A model generated the notes under the pieces. The model was not told the DNA's origin. It ran no database searches and saw nothing but the letters and a program-made list of their open reading frames with translations. A stretch of 5,765 nucleotides of DNA, taken from positions 1 to 5,765 of the forward strand of contig WGBN01000333.1 of NCBI GenBank assembly GCA_015494245.1, written 5' to 3'. The stretch comes from Saprospiraceae bacterium (GTDB taxonomy: Bacteria; Bacteroidota; Bacteroidia; Chitinophagales; Saprospiraceae). Of the stretch, positions 1 through 5,765 are shown piece by piece (within the stretch, counting starts at the first letter, position 1; each line of letters starts with the position of its first letter). A program made the translations under genes and the position numbers.

Positions 1-392
1 GGGTCGGGGAAGGTGATCCATATTTCATCCACTTCGGCGGGAGCGAAGAAGTGGTCTATGCACTCTATGCGCGTGCGCAGGAAGGCGGCATTTTCCAGTT
101 TTTCCTGCAGAGCGGCTTGGGCGCCTTTCCACAGCCGCGCACCTTTGACGTCTAAGCCGATGAAATGGCGGTCGGGGTATCGGCGGGCGAGTTCCAGGGT
201 ATATTCTCCGTGGCCGCAGGCGAGTTCGAGGGTGATGGGGCGATCGGCTTTGAAGTGCAGTTTGTTCCACCGGCCGCGCATTTGGACTTCTTCACCGAGA
301 TGCGTGAGGGCGGGTTGTTGTACGTTGAAGTTTTCATAGACGTTGGGGAACGTCAGCAGTTCGGCGAATTTTTGGAGTTTGTTTTTGCTCAT
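1..392 (-). CDS. trmB: tRNA (guanine-N7-)-methyltransferase TrmB, C-terminus cut by window edge
   Basis: This enzyme transfers a methyl group from S-adenosylmethionine to N7 of guanine 46 in the variable loop of tRNAs, in the cytoplasm. The reading frame is open from the ATG at 392 to the window edge, giving about 130 residues of a protein usually a little over 200 long. The N-terminus (MSKNKLQKFAELLTFPNVYE) is typical of Bacteroidota TrmB. The SAM-binding motif I is seen as LELACGHGEYTLELA (residues 55-69). It is followed by FIGLDVKGARLWKGA (77-91), FLRTRIE (104-110) and DEIWITFPDP (122-131), the start of the family's conserved PDP region. The later substrate-binding part lies outside the window. 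The start is 11 bp after the nadE stop, so the two are very likely co-transcribed. No clear Shine-Dalgarno is seen, as is common in this phylum. Identification is firm; the missing end is simply truncation by the window. Confidence 0.93.
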   Translation of the reverse strand, partial: MSKNKLQKFAELLTFPNVYENFNVQQPALTHLGEEVQMRGRWNKLHFKADRPITLELACGHGEYTLELARRYPDRHFIGLDVKGARLWKGAQAALQEKLENAAFLRTRIECIDHFFAPAEVDEIWITFPD

Positions 393-403
393 GGGCCGGG
401 GCT

Positions 404-2044
404 TCAGTTGAGGTATTTGGCGACGATGGGCATTCGGCGTCCCATGCCGAAGGCTTTGGGGGAGACTCTCAGTACGGGTGCGGTTTGGTAACGCTTAAAT
501 TCGTTGATGTTCACCATGCGGAGGATGCGTTTGACGAGGGTGGGCTCGAAGCCGAGGGCGATGATTTCGCGTGGTCCCTGTCGTTTTTCGATGTACTGAT
601 AGAGAATGGGGTCGAGTATTTCGTAGGGCGGCAGGCTGTCGGTGTCTTTTTGGTCGGGTCGCAGCTCGGCCGAAGGCGGTTTTTCGATGATGTGTTGAGG
701 GATGATTTCTCCTTTTTCGTTGAGCAGGCGGCTGAGGGCAAAGACTTCGGTTTTATAGATGTCGCCGATGACGGAAAGGCCTCCGGCGAGGTCTCCGTAG
801 AGGGTGCCATAGCCCACGGCCATTTCACTTTTGTTGGTGGTGTTGAGCAGGATGTGCCCGAATTTGTTGGAGAAAGCCATGAGCAGCGTACCCCGGATGC
901 GAGCCTGGAGGTTTTCTTCCGTTACGTTGAAGGGCAGGCCGGCGAAGCAGGGCTCTAATGTTTGCCGAAAGGCAGAAAATGTCTCTTCTATGGGAATCAT
1001 CTCCGTTTTCATGCCGAGGTTTTCGGCCAGTTGGCGGGCATCGGTAACGGAGTGTTCGGAAGAAAATTCCGAGGGCATGATCAGGCCGAGCACATTTTCG
1101 GGCCCCAGGGCTTCGCAGGCGAGCAGGGCGGTGAGGGCAGAGTCGAGCCCGCCGGAGAGGCCGAGGATGGCTTTTTGGAAGCCGAGTTTTTGGAAGTAGT
1201 CGCGTATGCCCAGCACCAGGGCGCGATGGATGAGCGGCAGTTTTTCTTTGGGCTGCGGCGCTTCTTTGGCGGAAGCCTCAAAGGCCTCCTCCAACTCAAA
1301 AATTTGGAGTTGCTCTTCGAAGTAGGGCATCTCGTGCAGCAGCTTGCCGTTGGGGGCGATGAAGACGGAGCCGCCGTCGAAAATCAACTCAGTCTGGGCT
1401 CCCACGTGATTGACGTAGAAGAAGGGGATGCCGTAGCGGCGGGTGTTGGCTTTGAGGACGTGCAGGCGTTCGCGGGCCTGGATGTAGCTGAAGGGCGAAG
1501 CGGATATGTTGATGACAAAATCGGGCTTTTGGGCCTGCATTTCGTCTAAGGGGCAGATGGTGTAGAGCGGGTTTTCGTTGCCGATGTTCCAGATGTCTTC
1601 GCAGATGGTCAGGGCGATGCGGTAGCCTTTGTACTCGACCACGCGATGCTCTGTGGCGGGCTCGAAGTAGCGGTATTCGTCGAAGATGTCGTAGGTCGGC
1701 AGCAGGGTTTTGTGTTGCACCTGCAAGACTTTGCCGTCGGCCAGAAACCAGGCAGAGTTGTAGAGGTCTTTGCCTTCGACAACGGGATTGCGGCTTGGAG
1801 CGCCGACCACGATGGCGATGTCTTTGGCGGCTTTCGCCAAATGCTGAACGCTCTGCTCCGAGCGGCGTATGAAATCTTCGAATTCCAGAAAATCCCGCGG
1901 CGGATAGCCGCATACGGCGAGCTCTGCAAAGCAGATGATGTTGGCGCCGGCAGCCCGGGCTTCCTCGATGGCGCGGAGCATTTTTTCGAGATTTTTCTCA
2001 AATGCCCCGATGTGGTAGTTGAGTTGTGCAAGTGCTATTTTCAT
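404..2044 (-). CDS. nadE: Glutamine-dependent NAD+ synthetase
   Basis: This 546-residue two-domain enzyme carries out the last step of NAD+ biosynthesis: deamido-NAD+ (nicotinic acid adenine dinucleotide), ATP and glutamine give NAD+, AMP, pyrophosphate and glutamate. Residues 1 to about 255 form a nitrilase-type glutaminase domain. Its expected Glu-Lys-Cys triad is visible as E41 (FAELAVCGYPPRD), K112 (HKTLLPTYDIFDE) and C148 (LTICEDIW). Residues from about 270 form the ATP-pyrophosphatase synthetase domain, with the SGGLDS loop at 297-302, GTLYGDLAGG at 413-422, and KPPSAELRPDQKDTDSLPPYE at 455-475, the lid/substrate segment of the family. The glutaminase domain frees the cell from needing free ammonia. 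Length fits bacterial two-domain NadE. The ATG at 2044 is chosen because MKIALAQLN is the normal family N-terminus and a promoter lies just before it. All key residues are intact. Very likely the first gene of a nadE-trmB unit. Confidence 0.97.
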   Translation of the reverse strand: MKIALAQLNYHIGAFEKNLEKMLRAIEEARAAGANIICFAELAVCGYPPRDFLEFEDFIRRSEQSVQHLAKAAKDIAIVVGAPSRNPVVEGKDLYNSAWFLADGKVLQVQHKTLLPTYDIFDEYRYFEPATEHRVVEYKGYRIALTICEDIWNIGNENPLYTICPLDEMQAQKPDFVINISASPFSYIQARERLHVLKANTRRYGIPFFYVNHVGAQTELIFDGGSVFIAPNGKLLHEMPYFEEQLQIFELEEAFEASAKEAPQPKEKLPLIHRALVLGIRDYFQKLGFQKAILGLSGGLDSALTALLACEALGPENVLGLIMPSEFSSEHSVTDARQLAENLGMKTEMIPIEETFSAFRQTLEPCFAGLPFNVTEENLQARIRGTLLMAFSNKFGHILLNTTNKSEMAVGYGTLYGDLAGGLSVIGDIYKTEVFALSRLLNEKGEIIPQHIIEKPPSAELRPDQKDTDSLPPYEILDPILYQYIEKRQGPREIIALGFEPTLVKRILRMVNINEFKRYQTAPVLRVSPKAFGMGRRMPIVAKYLN

Positions 2045-2052
2045 AGGAAGCG

Positions 2053-2081
2053 CAAAGATAGGGAATCATTGGCCACACAAA
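2053..2081 (-). promoter_or_regulatory. Bacteroidota-type promoter of nadE
   Basis: On the minus strand TATCTTTG (2060-2053) matches the Bacteroidota -7 consensus TAnnTTTG exactly. A TTTG at 2081-2078 stands 17 nt upstream, in the place of the -33 element. The -7 box ends only 8 nt before the nadE ATG, so the transcript would have a leader of just a few bases. The -33 element sits in a T-run and is less certain than the -7 box. The match is by eye; no start site has been measured. Confidence 0.6.
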
Positions 2082-2109
2082 AAAAGGGGGCAATAGTGGC
2101 ATGATAGAA

Positions 2110-2164
2110 CCTGCCTGCCGGTGCCTCGGAGTTCGGCCCTGCTCACTTACCGGCAGCAGGCAGG
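2110..2164. repeat. Imperfect inverted repeat (hairpin) between prc and nadE
   Basis: CCTGCCTGCCGG at 2110-2121 is mirrored by CCGGCAGCAGGCAGG at 2150-2164. The two arms pair over 12 bp apart from one 3-nt bulge (CAG), with 28 nt between them. The element lies downstream of prc and upstream of the nadE promoter. No T-tract follows it on the minus strand, so it is not a textbook Rho-independent terminator. It could still protect the prc mRNA 3' end, or be one copy of a dispersed REP-like palindrome. The structure is seen directly; the role is inferred. Confidence 0.6.
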
Positions 2165-2208
2165 CCGCCCGCGTTCTTTGGAAAACAGATTCTCAAGTTG
2201 AACGAGCT

Positions 2209-2246
2209 AAAACCCGCGAAAACCCGCGTCATCCGCGTCATCCGCG
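2209..2246. repeat. CCGCG-based short tandem repeat downstream of prc
   Basis: Two copies of AAAACCCGCG (2209-2218 and 2219-2228) are followed directly by two copies of TCATCCGCG (2229-2237 and 2238-2246). This gives four CCGCG cores starting at 2214, 2224, 2233 and 2242, a spacing of 10, 9 and 9 bp. Just beyond, TCTATTGG (2249-2256) is echoed by CCTATTGG (2259-2266). The block is non-coding and sits between two genes pointing the same way. The degenerate, stacked pattern resembles dispersed intergenic repeats rather than an operator with fixed spacing. Function unknown. Confidence 0.75.
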
Positions 2247-2304
2247 TTCTATTGGGTCCTATTGGAGTTATTAATTATTAAAATCCGATAAGCCTTCTTT
2301 CGCT

Positions 2305-4437
2305 CTATTGCTGCTCGGCTTTTTTGACATCGTCGAGGATGTGCAGCACTTCAGCGAGGTAGATGTCTTTTCGGACATTCTTGATCCATTTTTCGTTGCG
2401 CTCTTTTTTGGCTTCGTCATTTTGGATGAGCCGGGCATCTGTGGAGGTGTTTTGTATGCCGCTAACGACTTCGCGCTCAAAGAGGGCGTCGAATTTCTTG
2501 CCGGTTTCCGTCCAGTTCTTTTGGTCTTCGCGGTATTTGTCGAGATTCAGGTTGATGAGGGAGAGGTCGCTGCGCACTTTGAGTTTGGCGGCATAGTCTG
2601 TAATGGCCCGGAAGGTGGAGTCCTTCTCTAAGCGCTCTACGCTGAGGGCCTTGACTGTGGGCAGCACTTTGCCGGCATCCCAGACGTTTTGGGGGCTGTA
2701 GTAAGCCGGTGCGATTTTGGTCCAATCCAGGGCATAGTCGTAGCTCTTTTCACCCAGGTCCATAAAGGCGTATTGATCGGGCAGGATGATGTCGGAGCTG
2801 ACGCCGCGCAGTTGGGTGGAGCCGCCATTGATGCGGTAGAATTTTTGTATGGTGAGTTTGAGCTCTCCGAGGGGCTTGAGGTCTTCATTGCCGGAGAGCA
2901 GGCGGTCCAGGTCGAAGAAGCGCTGTACGGTGCCCTTGCCAAAGGTGTTTTTGCTGCCGACGATGATGGCGCGTTTGTAGTCCTGCATGGCAGCGGCGAG
3001 TATTTCAGAGGCCGAGGCGCTGAACTCGTTGACCATGACGATGAGGGCTCCATCCCAGAGCACATCGGGATCGTCGTCGGTGAGGTATTGAGGTTTGCGG
3101 TCTCTGGCTTTGACTTGTACAATGGGGCCTTCTTCGATGAAGAGGCCGGACATGTCCACTACATCGCGCAGGGAGCCACCGCCGTTGTTGCGCAGGTCGA
3201 GGATGATGCTTTCCACGCCATCTGCTTTGAGTTTGCGGATTTCCTCGGCCACATCTTTGGAGCATGAGCGGCCGTTGGCGCGGTTGAAGTCGGCATAAAA
3301 ACGTGGCAGCAGGATGTAGCCGGCTTTGGAGCCCGAGGGCGTGGTGAGGATGAGCGACTTGGCAAAGCCCTCTTCGAAGATGACCACATCGCGGGTGATG
3401 GAGATGGTTTTGATGGTGCCATCTACTTTTTTGACAGTCAGGCGGACTTCCGTGCCTTTGGGGCCACGAATAAGTTGTACTACATCGTCTAAGCTCATGG
3501 CGCGGATGTCCACGGGTTCTTCATCACCCTGGGCGACTTTGAGGATGAGGTCGTTTTCTTCCAGTTCACCTTCTTTCCAGGCGGGGCCACCTACGACGAT
3601 GCTGACGATTTTGGTGTAGTCTCCGTCGGTTTGCAGGCGGGCGCCTATGCCTTCGAGTCGGCCGGACATGGAGATGTCGAAGTTTTCTTTTTCGATGGGT
3701 TCGAAGTAGCCGGTGTGCGGGTCGAAGAGGTTGGCCAGGGCGTTGAGGTAGATGTCGAGGTAGTCGGAGCGTTTGCGTCTTTGCAGGCGGGTGTACCAGT
3801 CGTCGTAGAGTTTGAGTACGTCCTGGCGGGCTTCGGCTTCCAGTTCTTCGAAGGATTTTCCGATGAGGGTAGAGTCTTTGCCTTCGGCCTGGCTGTTGAG
3901 TTTGTCGGTGAGGCGAACGAGGGTTTCGTATTTCATGGCGCGGCGCCACTGATCGCGGAGTTCCTCGTCGTTTTTGGCGTACTCGCGTTTTTCGCCTTCG
4001 AGTTCGTAGCTTTCGTCAAGGGTGAAGTCAAAAGGCTCTGCCAGGGCTTCGCGATAATAGCTTTGGGTTTTTTCCAGGCCCGATTTGATCAGGCCGATGG
4101 AGAGGTTGAAGAATTCGTAGCTGCCGTTTTGCACTTCGTCATCCAATTGGTCCACGAAGGGTTCCAATTTGCGGATGTCCTCTTGGGTAAGCCAGCGCTT
4201 GGCGCCGTCGAGTCGCTGCAGGTAAAAGGTATAGAACTCTTCTGAGAAGTGATCGTCTATGTCTTTGGGGGCATAGTGAAAATTATCCAGGCTATATAAG
4301 ATGGCTTGCACCAGGGCGGCTTCCTTTTCTTTGGGATTTACGCGCGGCCGAAAAAAGGCGAAGAGCGCCAGCGCGCTGGTGAGCAATATCAGGGTAATGG
4401 TGGTTCTGTGTAATTTCATCTTGAGTTTTTTGTTCAT
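2305..4437 (-). CDS. prc: Tail-specific (carboxy-terminal processing) protease, S41A family
   Basis: This is a Prc/Tsp-like serine protease that trims or degrades envelope proteins by recognising their C-termini. With the ATG at 4437 it has 710 residues, close to E. coli Prc (682). A basic start (MNKKLKMKLHR) and a hydrophobic stretch at about 11-29 make a Sec signal peptide or anchor; there is no lipobox cysteine. Then come the N-terminal tail-specific protease domain with FDPHTGYF at 238-245, a PDZ domain at about 256-350, the S41 core with LDLRNNGGGSL at 413-423, and a charged C-terminal domain from about 580. The Ser-Lys pair is present: S475 in EFSASASE and K501 in TFGKGTVQ. It lies 50 bp after the arsM stop and may share its transcript. 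ATGs at 4443 and 4419 are alternative starts. A GTG at 4497 keeps the frame open and overlaps arsM, but would put 20 extra residues before the signal sequence. Confidence 0.93.
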   Translation of the reverse strand: MNKKLKMKLHRTTITLILLTSALALFAFFRPRVNPKEKEAALVQAILYSLDNFHYAPKDIDDHFSEEFYTFYLQRLDGAKRWLTQEDIRKLEPFVDQLDDEVQNGSYEFFNLSIGLIKSGLEKTQSYYREALAEPFDFTLDESYELEGEKREYAKNDEELRDQWRRAMKYETLVRLTDKLNSQAEGKDSTLIGKSFEELEAEARQDVLKLYDDWYTRLQRRKRSDYLDIYLNALANLFDPHTGYFEPIEKENFDISMSGRLEGIGARLQTDGDYTKIVSIVVGGPAWKEGELEENDLILKVAQGDEEPVDIRAMSLDDVVQLIRGPKGTEVRLTVKKVDGTIKTISITRDVVIFEEGFAKSLILTTPSGSKAGYILLPRFYADFNRANGRSCSKDVAEEIRKLKADGVESIILDLRNNGGGSLRDVVDMSGLFIEEGPIVQVKARDRKPQYLTDDDPDVLWDGALIVMVNEFSASASEILAAAMQDYKRAIIVGSKNTFGKGTVQRFFDLDRLLSGNEDLKPLGELKLTIQKFYRINGGSTQLRGVSSDIILPDQYAFMDLGEKSYDYALDWTKIAPAYYSPQNVWDAGKVLPTVKALSVERLEKDSTFRAITDYAAKLKVRSDLSLINLNLDKYREDQKNWTETGKKFDALFEREVVSGIQNTSTDARLIQNDEAKKERNEKWIKNVRKDIYLAEVLHILDDVKKAEQQ

Positions 4438-4487
4438 GGGCATATAACGCCTGTCGGGCGGGGTATGTTTTAAGCACTCTTTAATTG

Positions 4488-5456
4488 CTAACAGCACCCC
4501 CCGCCGTCGTAGAACCAGGTCGAAGGCGAGATGAAGATGTCCGGGCGCCCCAGAGCGGCCAGTGCAGCAGCCGTTTTGTCGCAGACGGCCAGCGGCTGAT
4601 TGGGCAGCAGGACGTGTCCTTTGCCATCGTCAAAATACTTGTCCGTGCCGTAATAAATGGCAGCTTTTCCCGTAAAGACACAGGGCCCGTCCTCCGGCAT
4701 GGGGTCTTTGATGGCGCAAATTTCCACGCTTTCGATGTAGATGGGCTGCGGGGTGTCGTATTCCGGAGCTGCGAGGATGCGGTAGGGCCGGCGGGCGCGT
4801 ATTTCCACGGTTCCAAAGCCCGTATCGGTAATCATGTTGAGGTATTTCTGCAGGGGCAGGGCGCCGCTGAGGCAGAGGGCGCGCAGGCGTTCGTCGCGTC
4901 GCAGTTTTTCCGGTATGGGGTCTTCACAGATGGGGTCAGACATCACCAATCGCCCGTGCGGTTTGAGCGTGCGATAGATCTCGGCCAGGGCTTTTTTCAG
5001 TTCTGCAGTTTCGAAGATGTTGAACAGGCAGTTTTGGGCTGCCACGTCTATGGACCGGTCTTCTACGGGTAAGTCGAGCGCATCGCCCTTGTGCAGCGAC
5101 ACAAAGCTGCTGTCGAACCAGGGATTTTCTTCTTCGGCTTTCGCCAAATTTTGCCCGCAGGCCTCGAGCATCTCTTCGACGGGGTCTATGCCCACGACGC
5201 TGTCGGGCCTGCGCGTAAACCAGGCAAATTGCAACAACTCCATACCGCCGCCTACACCCACGTAGAGCACGCGCGGCTCATTGGCCAGGTCGCGGGGGTG
5301 TACGGTGGTGCCGCAGCCGTAGTTCATCTCCAGCATGCGTTTGGGGATGCTCAATTCCGGCAATTGCCAGATGGGGCTGGTGGTACAGCAGAGGCCTACA
5401 TCGGGCTGCAGGGCTGCTTCGCGATAGACGTTTTTGGTGGTGTCTAAGTAGCTCAT
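4488..5456 (-). CDS. arsM: Arsenite S-adenosylmethionine methyltransferase, arsenosugar-type ArsM
   Basis: This protein of 322 residues most resembles the ArsM branch found in cyanobacteria and Bacteroidota. ArsM transfers methyl groups from SAM to glutathione-bound As(III), for detoxification or as the first step towards arsenosugars. SAM motif I is VLYVGVGGGMELLQF (63-77), followed by GIDPVEEM (89-96) and GDALDLPV (124-131). The three cysteines that bind arsenic in the family can be placed: C48 in NYGCGTTVHP, C143 in AQNCLFNIF and C195 in RALCLSGAL. An N-terminal pair GLCC (C23, C24) and a C-terminal GGGCC (C321, C322) add further thiols. The ATG at 5456 gives MSYLDTTKNVYREA, the expected N-terminus, behind an A-rich leader. 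The frame stays open to 5576, but only through an Arg-rich translation of the CG repeat. No arsR, arsS or transporter gene is visible in the window. The methyltransferase fold is near certain; the arsenic substrate is inferred from motifs. Confidence 0.85.
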   Translation of the reverse strand: MSYLDTTKNVYREAALQPDVGLCCTTSPIWQLPELSIPKRMLEMNYGCGTTVHPRDLANEPRVLYVGVGGGMELLQFAWFTRRPDSVVGIDPVEEMLEACGQNLAKAEEENPWFDSSFVSLHKGDALDLPVEDRSIDVAAQNCLFNIFETAELKKALAEIYRTLKPHGRLVMSDPICEDPIPEKLRRDERLRALCLSGALPLQKYLNMITDTGFGTVEIRARRPYRILAAPEYDTPQPIYIESVEICAIKDPMPEDGPCVFTGKAAIYYGTDKYFDDGKGHVLLPNQPLAVCDKTAAALAALGRPDIFISPSTWFYDGGGCC

Positions 5457-5489
5457 AATTCGGGCTTTTGTGTTATTTTTGTTTGCTGC

Positions 5490-5522
5490 AGACATGTCAT
5501 GTCTGTAAGACATGACATGTCT
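5490..5522. repeat. Perfect 15-bp inverted repeat upstream of arsM
   Basis: AGACATGTCATGTCT (5490-5504) and AGACATGACATGTCT (5508-5522) are exact reverse complements with only GTA between them. Each arm also contains the self-palindromic octamer GACATGTC, at 5491-5498 and 5514-5521. The near edge is 33 bp from the arsM ATG, a usual place for an operator or a leader hairpin. No T-tract follows on either strand, which argues against a Rho-independent terminator. It could be a repressor-binding site, a cruciform in DNA, or a stem in the arsM mRNA. The sequence alone does not choose between these. Confidence 0.8.
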
Positions 5523-5529
5523 CGCGTCT

Positions 5530-5567
5530 CGCGCGCGCGTGCATACGCGCGCGTACACACGCGCGCG
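5530..5567. other. 38-bp alternating pyrimidine-purine tract with Z-DNA potential
   Basis: Every base from 5530 to 5567 strictly alternates pyrimidine and purine, mostly as CG with some TG/CA and TA steps. Sequences of this kind are the classic formers of left-handed Z-DNA under negative supercoiling. The tract includes the 12-bp palindrome TACGCGCGCGTA (5544-5555). It is flanked by 10-bp inverted arms CTCGCGCGCG (5528-5537) and CGCGCGCGAG (5560-5569). It begins 8 bp beyond the 15-bp inverted repeat and lies in the non-coding region between arsM and the divergent start. A structural role is inferred; the alternation itself is certain. Confidence 0.8.
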
Positions 5568-5661
5568 AGGCCACACGCTTTTTCACGGAGCCCGTCGGCT
5601 TCCCCTCCAGGCCTTCCCTCCATTTGCCGAAAGGCTCTAAAAGGCAAAGAATGTTAAAAAT

Positions 5662-5677
5662 ACACTTTCCAAAGTGT
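5662..5677. promoter_or_regulatory. 16-bp dyad, candidate operator between divergent genes
   Basis: ACACTTT (5662-5668) and AAAGTGT (5671-5677) are exact inverted arms around a 2-bp centre (CC). A 2-nt loop is too tight for a good RNA hairpin, so a site for a dimeric DNA-binding protein fits better. It lies about 185 bp upstream of arsM and 75 bp upstream of the plus-strand start at 5752. TTTTCC follows on the plus strand. With 7-bp arms of simple composition, chance cannot be excluded. Confidence 0.4.
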
Positions 5678-5718
5678 TTTTCCGTTTCCAAAGCAGACCA
5701 ATGTCTCAAGGGAGACTT

Positions 5719-5749
5719 TTTGGCGCTGCTTTTTCACGCAAAACCTTTA
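5719..5749 (+). promoter_or_regulatory. Weak Bacteroidota-type promoter before the divergent start
   Basis: TTTG at 5719-5722 and AACCTTTA at 5742-5749 are separated by 19 nt, the usual -33 to -7 spacing in this phylum. The -7 box matches only part of TAnnTTTG: the first T and the last G are replaced by A. It stands 2 nt before the ATG at 5752, so the transcript would be leaderless or nearly so. The similar layout before nadE supports it a little; alone it is weak. Confidence 0.35.
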
Positions 5750-5751
5750 CT

Positions 5752-5765
5752 ATGAAGTTAAAACA
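5752..5765 (+). CDS. Possible start of a divergent gene (4 codons visible)
   Basis: An ATG at 5752 opens a frame reading MKLK before the window ends. It points away from arsM. A weak TTTG / AACCTTTA promoter lies just before it, and MKLK is a common beginning of exported proteins, but four codons cannot identify anything. It is listed because it would make 5457-5751 a shared regulatory region between divergent genes. It could equally be a chance ATG. Confidence 0.3.

Noticed and set aside
962..1549. 195-codon plus-strand reading frame opposite nadE
   Set aside because: It lies wholly antisense to the strongly supported nadE gene, resembles no family, and is explained by GC-rich codon use on the other strand.
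3631..4245. 204-codon plus-strand reading frame opposite prc
   Set aside because: Antisense to prc. Its low-complexity Phe/Val/Glu-rich translation is the mirror of Glu/Lys/Asp-rich codons, not a real protein.
4485..5072. 195-codon plus-strand reading frame opposite arsM
   Set aside because: Fully antisense to arsM, with no recognisable domain or start signal.
5474..5481. TATTTTTG on the plus strand, matching TAnnTTTG
   Set aside because: No -33 element at suitable spacing and no plus-strand gene begins within the next 250 bp; a chance match in a T-rich stretch.
5490..5522. Rho-independent terminator
   Set aside because: The stem is excellent, but neither strand has a T-tract after it, and it lies upstream of arsM rather than after a gene.
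5457..5576. N-terminal extension of arsM beginning MWPRARVYARVCTRARDARH
   Set aside because: It only translates the CG repeat and the inverted repeat, is Arg-rich without family resemblance, and the natural ArsM N-terminus (MSYLDTTKNVYREA) starts at 5456.
5623..5648. TTTGCC / GGCAAA inverted repeat
   Set aside because: Only 6-bp arms with a 14-bp gap; within chance expectation.

Overview
The window looks like chromosomal DNA from a moderately GC-rich member of the Bacteroidota. Three things point there: the N-terminus of the TrmB gene, a TTTG / TAnnTTTG-type promoter directly before nadE, and start regions without Shine-Dalgarno sequences. A Saprospiraceae-like lineage is a guess from overall character, not something the sequence proves. 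Every confidently identified gene lies on the minus strand, so transcription runs from high to low coordinates.

Layout, in transcription order from the right. Positions 5752-5765 hold a possible start of a divergent plus-strand gene, cut by the window edge. The gap 5457-5751 (295 bp) has no gene but is rich in structure: a 16-bp dyad (5662-5677), a 38-bp perfectly alternating pyrimidine-purine tract with Z-DNA potential (5530-5567), and a perfect 15-bp inverted repeat (5490-5522) that ends 33 bp before the next gene. Then comes an arsenite-methyltransferase-type gene (arsM, 4488-5456). It is followed after 50 bp by a tail-specific, Prc-type S41 protease (2305-4437). A 260-bp gap (2045-2304) carries a CCGCG-based tandem repeat, an imperfect hairpin and the nadE promoter. 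Next is glutamine-dependent NAD+ synthetase (nadE, 404-2044), and 11 bp further on the truncated tRNA m7G46 methyltransferase gene (trmB, 1-392).

Functionally there are two transcription units. nadE-trmB is a tight housekeeping pair (last step of NAD+ synthesis; tRNA modification) with its own promoter. arsM-prc may be co-transcribed. ArsM would methylate trivalent arsenic with S-adenosylmethionine, for detoxification or as a first step towards arsenosugars. Prc is an envelope protease with no known arsenic role, so that pairing may be incidental. The most unusual part of the window is the 5490-5567 block before arsM. It joins a near-perfect cruciform or operator-like palindrome to Z-DNA-type sequence and encodes nothing plausible. 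I saw no tRNA, rRNA, CRISPR array, insertion sequence or phage gene.
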